A DNA stretch of 42,835 nt, taken from positions 1 to 42,835 of the forward strand of contig CACFJR010000007.1 of assembly GCA_902566755.1 (NCBI GenBank). Reading direction: 5' to 3'. Source of the stretch: an uncultured Pelagibacteraceae bacterium (GTDB lineage: Bacteria; Pseudomonadota; Alphaproteobacteria; Pelagibacterales; Pelagibacteraceae). This document shows, piece by piece, positions 37,610 through 42,835 of the stretch; positions within the stretch are counted from its first letter, which is position 1; each line of letters opens with the position of its first letter. The translations under genes and the position numbers were made by a program. The notes beneath the pieces are model-generated. The model did not search any database. It had not been told where the DNA came from and saw nothing but the letters and a program-made list of their open reading frames with translations.

Positions 37610-37841
37610 AAAACCCCGTTACTTAATTAATAAATTAATTAAGCAGCAAGAGCAAATTTATCATTTGCAATTATAAATAGCCCGTTACGGTGGAACAATT
37701 CCGAACGAAAAAATAGCCTTTAGACATCCGTCGATCCTAGTTCACCCCCGTAAGTTGTAAATGGTGGAGGTGGTGGGTACTGCCCCCACGTCCGTAATGT
37801 TTATTACGAAATTCGTTTATCGTCATAGTTGGAAAACCAAC
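37585..37841 (-). ncRNA. ssrA: tmRNA, circularly permuted two-piece (alphaproteobacterial) form
   Basis: tmRNA rescues stalled ribosomes with SmpB. The minus strand gives the acceptor piece first, ending CACCTCCACCA with encoded CCA at 37764-37762. A 12-base spacer (37761-37750) follows, then the coding piece starting GGGGGTG (37749-37743). That pairs with CACCTCC (37772-37766) to rebuild the acceptor stem. GGATCGACGG follows as usual. The tag reading frame at 37668-37639 reads ANDKFALAA then TAA, with resume codon GCA. The T-stem is GTGGG/CCCAC, with loop GGCAGTA. A CCTGGCAACAG loop, conserved in these RNAs, lies in the last hairpin. The 5' end is estimated. Confidence 0.93.
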
Positions 37842-37847
37842 ATGATT

Positions 37848-37875
37848 AATATAAAAGTTATATATAAAGATTCAA
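37848..37875 (-). promoter_or_regulatory. candidate promoter of tmRNA
   Basis: Minus-strand TTGAAT (37875-37870) and TATATT (37853-37848) with a 16-base spacer, just upstream of the acceptor piece and overlapping the 5' region of thyX on the other strand. The predicted start near 37841 defines the tmRNA 5' boundary used here. Confidence 0.45.
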
Positions 37876-37883
37876 TAAAATTC

Positions 37884-38831
37884 ATGAAACTAACTAAAGA
37901 ACAAACTCAAGAAATCCGTGATCTTCAATCCCAAAAAAATGAAACAAAAAGAGTAACAGCTCCTAATTTAGAAAAAATTTTATATGAAGCAATACCAATA
38001 TTAGATCATGGATTTATCAGAGTAATTGATTACATGGGTAACGATACATCAATTGTTCAGGCAGCTCGAGTATCTTACGGAAAAGGAACCAAACAAGTTT
38101 CCACTGATAGTGGTCTAATTAAATATTTGATGAGACATTGGCACAGCACACCATTTGAAATGTGCGAAATAAAATATCATGTTAAATTACCAATTTTTAT
38201 TGCAAGACAATGGATTAGACACAGAACCGCAAACGTCAATGAATATTCAGCAAGATATTCAATATTGGATAAAGAATTTTACTTACCAAAAAAAGAACAT
38301 CTAGCAGCCCAATCAAAAAATAATAGACAAGGAAGGGGAGAGGTGCTTGAAGGAGAGCAAGCCAATAAAGTTTTATCTTTATTAAAAGATGATGCTGAAA
38401 GAACTTACGATAATTATGAAACGATGCTTAATGAAAGATATGACGGATCAGTTGTCGATGAGAAAGAACCTGGTCTTGCAAGAGAGTTAGCAAGAATGAA
38501 TTTAACACTAAATACTTATACCCAGTGGTACTGGAAAACTGATCTACTAAATCTAATGAATTTCTTGAGATTGAGAGCAGATAGCCACGCACAATACGAA
38601 ATTAGAGCTTACGCAGATGCAATGCTTGATACTTTAAAAAGTTGGGTTCCAATTACTTATGATGCTTTTTTAGACTACAGGGTTGGAGGAACTGAAGTTT
38701 CATCAAAAGGAAATCTAATAATCCAAAAATTGATTAAGGGAGAAAAAATTGATATGGAAAGTTCTGGGCTATCAAAAAGAGAATGGAATGAATTAATGGA
38801 GGCTTTTAATTTAAAAGATAAATTGATTTAA
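37884..38831 (+). CDS. thyX: ThyX, FAD-dependent thymidylate synthase
   Basis: Makes dTMP from dUMP with FAD, NADPH and methylene-tetrahydrofolate. The signature [15 protein letters not shown] fits the ThyX motif RHR(x)7S exactly in spacing, and [17 protein letters not shown] and [18 protein letters not shown] with the family Arg are present. ATG 37884 ([15 protein letters not shown]) is preferred: the upstream in-frame starts at 37761 and 37842 lie within or at the edge of the antisense tmRNA gene. That gives 315 residues. The 3' end overlaps the convergent mrp gene by 26 bases. Whether a thyA exists elsewhere cannot be seen. Confidence 0.95.
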   Translation: MKLTKEQTQEIRDLQSQKNETKRVTAPNLEKILYEAIPILDHGFIRVIDYMGNDTSIVQAARVSYGKGTKQVSTDSGLIKYLMRHWHSTPFEMCEIKYHVKLPIFIARQWIRHRTANVNEYSARYSILDKEFYLPKKEHLAAQSKNNRQGRGEVLEGEQANKVLSLLKDDAERTYDNYETMLNERYDGSVVDEKEPGLARELARMNLTLNTYTQWYWKTDLLNLMNFLRLRADSHAQYEIRAYADAMLDTLKSWVPITYDAFLDYRVGGTEVSSKGNLIIQKLIKGEKIDMESSGLSKREWNELMEAFNLKDKLI

Positions 38832-39603
38832 TTTTAGAGGCTAATTCCAAATAAATCTTGGATACATCATTATCTGGATTACTCTCAACAATAGGAATTC
38901 CTTTGTCACCTTGTTTACCAACTTCAGGATCAAGGGGTATCTCACATAAAAAATCTTTTTTAAATTCTTCTGCAGTTTTTTTTACTCCACCTTCTCCAAA
39001 TATGTGATACTTTTTTCCATCATCTCCTTTGAAAAAACTCATATTGTCAATTAATCCAATAATTTTTGTTCCAAGCTTATCAAACATTTTGATACCTCTT
39101 TTCACATCCTGTAAGGCTATCTCTTGGGGTGTGGATATAATTATTACTCCATCCATTTTTACTTCCTGTGTAAAAGTAAGTTGTGTATCACCAGTTCCTG
39201 GTGGCATATCAACAATAATAAAATCCAAGTCTTTCCAAGCAACTTTTTGAGTAAATGTTTTTATCGCACTTGTGACCATAGGTCCTCTCCAAATCATTGG
39301 AGTTTGTTCATCAGTGAGAAATCCAATGGACATGCACTGAATATCATATTTTAAAATTGGAATTAATCTTTGACCATCGCTTTCTGGTTTGTCTCCTATA
39401 TCGAATAATTTTGGTAACGATGGACCATAAATATCAGCATCTAAAAGACCAACTTTACATCCTTGTTTTTTTAAGGCTAAAGCAAGATTCGATGCAAAAG
39501 TAGATTTACCAACTCCGCCTTTCGCGCTCGATACCGCTATTGTGAATTTGGTCCCAATTATTGGGTTTTTTGTAAAGGTTTTTGCTCTTGGCTTTTCAAT
39601 CAT
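38806..39603 (-). CDS. mrp: Mrp/NBP35-family iron-sulfur carrier ATPase
   Basis: A 265-residue P-loop ATPase of the MinD/Mrp/ApbC group that holds and hands on Fe-S clusters. The deviant Walker A is [18 protein letters not shown], followed by [44 protein letters not shown] and [13 protein letters not shown]. The N-terminal DUF59 (MIP18-like) domain of many bacterial Mrp proteins is absent. The usual CPxC cluster motif near NMSFF is not visible either (here [12 protein letters not shown]), so cluster binding is open. It converges with thyX and diverges from hflK. Confidence 0.88.
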   Translation of the reverse strand: MIEKPRAKTFTKNPIIGTKFTIAVSSAKGGVGKSTFASNLALALKKQGCKVGLLDADIYGPSLPKLFDIGDKPESDGQRLIPILKYDIQCMSIGFLTDEQTPMIWRGPMVTSAIKTFTQKVAWKDLDFIIVDMPPGTGDTQLTFTQEVKMDGVIIISTPQEIALQDVKRGIKMFDKLGTKIIGLIDNMSFFKGDDGKKYHIFGEGGVKKTAEEFKKDFLCEIPLDPEVGKQGDKGIPIVESNPDNDVSKIYLELASKIKSIYLLN

Positions 39604-39650
39604 TGCTTCATTAAGTCCACTATTTATATAGATGTTTTAGCATACTTAAC

Positions 39651-39678
39651 TTGTTTTTCACATTAAAGACACTATATA
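39651..39678 (+). promoter_or_regulatory. candidate promoter of the hflK operon
   Basis: TTGTTT (39651-39656) and TATATA (39673-39678) have a 16-base spacer in the 82-base gap between mrp and hflK. The predicted start would be within two bases of the hflK ATG, suggesting a leaderless or nearly leaderless mRNA. Chance hexamers are common in such AT-rich gaps. Confidence 0.35.
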
Positions 39679-39685
39679 GATTGTC

Positions 39686-40786
39686 ATGGTCGATGATTTT
39701 AGAGGTAGAGGCGGAAGTCCTTGGGGATCACCCCCTGGAGGAGGTTCAGGAAATGGATCTGGCAGAAGAGGTCCAACTCCCCCGAACATAGATGAATTAA
39801 TAAAAAATCTTCAAGATAAAATAAATAAATTTCTTCCTGGCGGAGCTTCAGGTGGAGGCAAACCAATTATTTTTGGTCTTACAATTTTAGTTATTGTATG
39901 GGCACTAAGTGGTCTTTACAGAGTTTTACCAGATGAACAAGGTGTAGTTTTAAGATTTGGTAAATTTGTTTCAACAACACAGCCTGGATTAAACTATCAT
40001 ATTCCTTTTCCAGTTGAGAGTGTATTAACTCCAAAAGTTACAAAAGTTAATAGAATTGATATTGGTTTCAGGTCAGAGAGAGATACAGGTTTTACATCAG
40101 GTGTTGTAGCTGATGTTCCAGAAGAGAGTTTAATGTTAACTGGAGATGAAAATATTGTAAATATAGATTTTTCTGTTTTCTGGGTAATAAAAGATGCGGG
40201 AAACTTTTTATTTAAGATTCAAGATCCTGAGGGAACAGTGAAAGCTGCTGCAGAGACAGCAATGAGAGAAGTAATTGCCAGAAGTGATATTCAACCAATT
40301 TTGACTGAAGGAAGATCACAAATAGAGATTGATGCGAGTGAGATAATTCAAAATATTTTAGACGAATATCAAAGTGGAATACAAATAACCCAGGTTCAAA
40401 CACAAAAAGCTGACCCACCAGATCAAGTAATCGATGCATTTAGAGACGTTCAAGCTGCTAGAGCCGATATGGAAAGATCTAAAAACGAAGCTGAGGCTTA
40501 CGCTAATGATGTAATTCCAAGAGCACGGGGTGAAGCTGAAAAAATTTTACAAGCGGCCGAAGCATATCAAAAAGAGGTAGTTGCAAAAGCAGAGGGTGAA
40601 GCAAGCAGATTTACCGCAATTTTTAATGAGTACAAAAATGCAAAACAAGTTACACAAGAACGTATGTATCTTGAAACTATGGAAAAAGTTTTAGCAGATA
40701 TAGATAAAGTAATAATAGAGAAGAATGCAGGATCAGGAGTTGTTCCTTACTTGCCGCTTCCTGAACTTAAAAAGAAAACAAATTAA
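39686..40786 (+). CDS. hflK: HflK, SPFH-family modulator of FtsH
   Basis: A 366-residue band-7/SPFH protein that forms cage-like complexes with HflC around the FtsH protease in the inner membrane. The N-terminus is rich in Gly, Pro and Ser (residues 5-33), as is usual. One membrane helix (about residues 63-82) follows, then the SPFH domain from YRVLPDEQGVVLRFGKF through VNIDFSVFWVIKDAGNFLF, and a long charged coiled coil (AARADMERSKNEAEAYA). Translation of hflC starts on the base after its stop. Confidence 0.95.
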   Translation: MVDDFRGRGGSPWGSPPGGGSGNGSGRRGPTPPNIDELIKNLQDKINKFLPGGASGGGKPIIFGLTILVIVWALSGLYRVLPDEQGVVLRFGKFVSTTQPGLNYHIPFPVESVLTPKVTKVNRIDIGFRSERDTGFTSGVVADVPEESLMLTGDENIVNIDFSVFWVIKDAGNFLFKIQDPEGTVKAAAETAMREVIARSDIQPILTEGRSQIEIDASEIIQNILDEYQSGIQITQVQTQKADPPDQVIDAFRDVQAARADMERSKNEAEAYANDVIPRARGEAEKILQAAEAYQKEVVAKAEGEASRFTAIFNEYKNAKQVTQERMYLETMEKVLADIDKVIIEKNAGSGVVPYLPLPELKKKTN

Positions 40787-41653
40787 ATGAAAAAAATTAT
40801 ACTTCCAATAATTGGTGTTCTAGCTTTGACAGCATTCTTTTCAATTTTCATTGTAAAAGAAGTAAATCAAGCGATAGTGCTACAGTTTGGTGATCCAAAA
40901 AGAATTTTACTGAAACCAGGTTTAAACTTTAAACTACCGTTTATACAAAACGTAGTATTTTTAGATAAAAGAATTTTAAACCTAGACGCTCCACCAGAAG
41001 AAGTTATCGCATCAGATCAAAAAAGATTAATTGTTGATGCATTTGCAAGATTTCAAATTGTGGATCCATTAAAGTTTTATATCTCTGTTGGAAATGAAAG
41101 AGTTGCTAGATCAAGATTATCAACAATTATTAACTCAAGGATAAGAAGTGTTTTAGGTACTCAAGAACTCCAAACTTTATTATCAGAGGATAGAAATAAA
41201 CAAATGGCTCTTATTCAAGAAGGAGTTAATAATGAAGCACAAAACTTTGGTATAAAAATAGTTGATGTAAGAATTAAAAGAGCAGATTTACCTCAAGCAA
41301 ACAGTGACGCAATTTATAGAAGAATGCAAACTGAAAGGGAGAGAGAAGCAAAAGAGTTTAGAGCAAAAGGAGCAGAGATGGCTGTAACAATTACTTCAAC
41401 AGCTGATAAAGAAGTTACGGTTATTCTTGCAGAGGCACAAAAAAAATCAGAGATCATGAAGGGTGAAGGTGATGGTCAGCGTAATAAAATATTTGCTGAT
41501 GCTTTTGGAAAAGATGCAGAATTCTTCGCTTTCTATAGAGCGATGCAAGCTTATGAAAGAGCATTAATAGGTGGTGAAACTTCTCTTATAATGTCACCTG
41601 ACAGTGAATTTTTCAAATTCTTTGGAAACGTAAAAGCACAAATTAAAAATTAG
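40787..41653 (+). CDS. hflC: HflC, SPFH-family modulator of FtsH
   Basis: A 288-residue partner of HflK. N-terminal membrane helix (about residues 4-20), then VKEVNQAIVLQFGDPKRIL, GLNFKLPFIQNVVFLDKRI, VDAFARFQIVDPLKFY, GIKIVDVRIKRADLPQ and the helical REREAKEFRAKGAEMA segment typical of HflC. Directly coupled to hflK and followed after 4 bases by the DUF2065 gene. Confidence 0.95.
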   Translation: MKKIILPIIGVLALTAFFSIFIVKEVNQAIVLQFGDPKRILLKPGLNFKLPFIQNVVFLDKRILNLDAPPEEVIASDQKRLIVDAFARFQIVDPLKFYISVGNERVARSRLSTIINSRIRSVLGTQELQTLLSEDRNKQMALIQEGVNNEAQNFGIKIVDVRIKRADLPQANSDAIYRRMQTEREREAKEFRAKGAEMAVTITSTADKEVTVILAEAQKKSEIMKGEGDGQRNKIFADAFGKDAEFFAFYRAMQAYERALIGGETSLIMSPDSEFFKFFGNVKAQIKN

Positions 41654-41657
41654 TAAA

Positions 41658-41843
41658 ATGGACGACTTAATTGTCGCTTTCGGTTTATTTCTCTTTATTG
41701 AAGGAATTCTTTATGCCTTATTTCCCTCAAAAATGAAAAGTATGTTAGAGAAACTAAAAATGGTTAATGATAAACAATTAAGATCAGGTGGAGTTATATT
41801 CGCTTTAATTGGTTTTTTTATAATATGGTTTGTTAAAGGATAA
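41658..41843 (+). CDS. DUF2065 small membrane protein
   Basis: A 61-residue protein with two hydrophobic segments (about residues 4-21 and 45-59) around a short basic loop (SKMKSMLEKLKMV). The pattern LFLFIEGILYALFPSKMK and LRSGGVIFALIGFFIIW matches DUF2065 (YjeT in E. coli), whose function is unknown. Its constant place after hflC suggests a role with the HflKC-FtsH complex, an inference from neighbourhood only. Confidence 0.85.
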   Translation: MDDLIVAFGLFLFIEGILYALFPSKMKSMLEKLKMVNDKQLRSGGVIFALIGFFIIWFVKG

Positions 41844-41848
41844 CGATA

Positions 41849-42835
41849 ATGAGGGCTCCCAGATCAATATTTTCAATTATAATTTTTATATTATTCAGTC
41901 ACTCAGCAATTTCTCAAGAAAGACCCGCTTCATTTGCTGATTTAACTGAAAAATTAATGCCTGCCGTAGTAAACATTTCAACATCTACGACTGTTGTCAA
42001 AAACGTAAATCCTTTTCCATTTGAATTCCCGCCAGGATCGCCTTTTGAAGATATGTTTAAAGAGTTTGGAACACCTCAAAAAAGAAAATCAAGCGCACTA
42101 GGCTCTGGTTTTATAATTGATAAAAAAGGAATTGTTATAACTAACAACCACGTAATTCAAGGTGCAGAAGATATATTTATTAGAACAAATGAGAATAAAG
42201 AATATAAAGCAAAAATTTTAGGAAACGATCCTTTGTCTGATGTTGCAGTTTTACAAATTATTACTGATGATAAATTTGAAACAGTAAAATTTGGAAATTC
42301 AGATACTGCAAGAATTGGAGATTGGGTCATAGCAATTGGAAATCCATTTGGATTAGGTGGAACAGTAACCGCAGGAATAGTTTCAGCAAGGAATAGAAAT
42401 ATTGGTATGGCACGTTATGAAGATTTTATACAAACTGATGCATCAATAAATTCTGGAAATTCCGGAGGTCCTTTATTTAATATGAAAGGAGAAGTGGTAG
42501 GAATTAATACTGCTATATTAGGTCAATCAGGATCCATAGGTATCGGATTTGCTATACCATCAAACAGTGCGAAATTAGTAATAGATCAACTTTTAGAATT
42601 TGGTGAAACAAAAAGAGGTTGGTTAGGAGTAAGAATTCAAACAGTTACAAAAGAAATAGCTGATGTAGAAAAATTGAAAAAAGCACGTGGTGCATTAGTC
42701 GCAAGTGTTGCACCGGGCAGTCCATCAGATAAAGCTGGGATAAAGGATGGTGATATAATTCTAGAGTTTGACGGCAAAAAAATTAATGAGATGCAAGAAC
42801 TTCCATTAATCGTTGCACAAACAAAAGTTGGTAAA
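41849..42835 (+). CDS. degP: DegP/DegQ-type periplasmic serine protease (3' end outside the window)
   Basis: An ATG at 41849, 5 bases after the DUF2065 stop, opens a frame of 329 codons that runs off the right edge. A signal peptide (MRAPRSIFSIIIFILFSHSA, cut near ISQ) leads to a trypsin-like domain with H101 in TNNHVIQGAED, D131 in PLSDVAVLQI and S205 in NSGNSGGPLF, the complete HtrA triad. A first PDZ domain begins near residue 270 (GWLGVRIQTV, GSPSDKAGIKDGDIIL). It degrades misfolded envelope proteins. The number of PDZ domains and the DegP/DegQ distinction cannot be settled here. Confidence 0.93.
   Translation, partial: MRAPRSIFSIIIFILFSHSAISQERPASFADLTEKLMPAVVNISTSTTVVKNVNPFPFEFPPGSPFEDMFKEFGTPQKRKSSALGSGFIIDKKGIVITNNHVIQGAEDIFIRTNENKEYKAKILGNDPLSDVAVLQIITDDKFETVKFGNSDTARIGDWVIAIGNPFGLGGTVTAGIVSARNRNIGMARYEDFIQTDASINSGNSGGPLFNMKGEVVGINTAILGQSGSIGIGFAIPSNSAKLVIDQLLEFGETKRGWLGVRIQTVTKEIADVEKLKKARGALVASVAPGSPSDKAGIKDGDIILEFDGKKINEMQELPLIVAQTKVGK

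Noticed and set aside
37761-37883. N-terminal extension of ThyX ([13 protein letters not shown]...)
   Set aside because: It is a translation of the antisense tmRNA acceptor region. ThyX homology begins after ATG 37884.

Overview
The window comes from a very AT-rich, densely packed bacterial chromosome, most likely a SAR11/Pelagibacterales-type alphaproteobacterium. The evidence is the very low GC by eye, gene gaps mostly of zero to a few tens of bases with many ATGA stop/start overlaps, a circularly permuted two-piece tmRNA, ThyX, and the hflK-hflC-DUF2065-degP order. The species cannot be fixed from sequence alone, and another AT-rich alphaproteobacterial lineage is possible.

Layout. (1) 1-6324: a surface-polysaccharide block with a clipped gene end, two GT4 glycosyltransferases, two SAM methyltransferases, an O-antigen ligase/polymerase-like membrane protein, a tRNA-Val(GAC) and tRNA-CAU pair, and a GT2 polyprenyl-phosphate sugar transferase. 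(2) 6402-8585: mlaC and mlaA for outer-membrane lipid asymmetry, divergent from an AmpD-type amidase. (3) 8622-8973: RNase P RNA. (4) 9035-26881: a rearranged division and cell-wall (dcw) cluster reading mraZ-ftsZ-rsmH-ftsL-ftsI-murE/murF fusion-mraY-murD-ftsW-murG-murC-murB-ddl-ftsQ-reduced ftsA-lpxC, preceded by a promoter overlapped by 10-bp-phased MraZ boxes. (5) 26918-36896: bamD, ligA, an M24 aminopeptidase, uvrD, an AsmA-like protein, fumC and a MazG-like pyrophosphohydrolase. (6) 36898-39603: an FkbM methyltransferase, permuted tmRNA (minus strand), thyX and mrp. (7) 39686 to the end: hflK, hflC, a DUF2065 protein and a DegP-type protease cut by the window edge.

The most interesting region is the dcw cluster. 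ftsZ has moved from its usual place between ftsA and lpxC to directly after mraZ. The gene left in the ftsA slot encodes only 234 residues. It resembles FtsA domain 1, including the SHS2 (1C) subdomain, and then goes straight to a C-terminal amphipathic helix. The actin-fold subdomains 2A and 2B, including the usual FtsZ-binding site, are absent. FtsZ nevertheless keeps its normal C-terminal peptide. Together with the MurE-MurF fusion, this suggests a streamlined, rewired division apparatus.

The cluster is probably one long operon. MraZ likely represses its own promoter and therefore also ftsZ. Precursor synthesis (MurB, C, D, E/F, Ddl, MraY, MurG) and septal synthesis (FtsW, FtsI, FtsL, FtsQ) are translationally coupled through overlapping stop and start codons. 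No CRISPR array, insertion sequence or prophage was seen. No stretch above 300 bases lacks a gene or RNA once RNase P RNA is counted.
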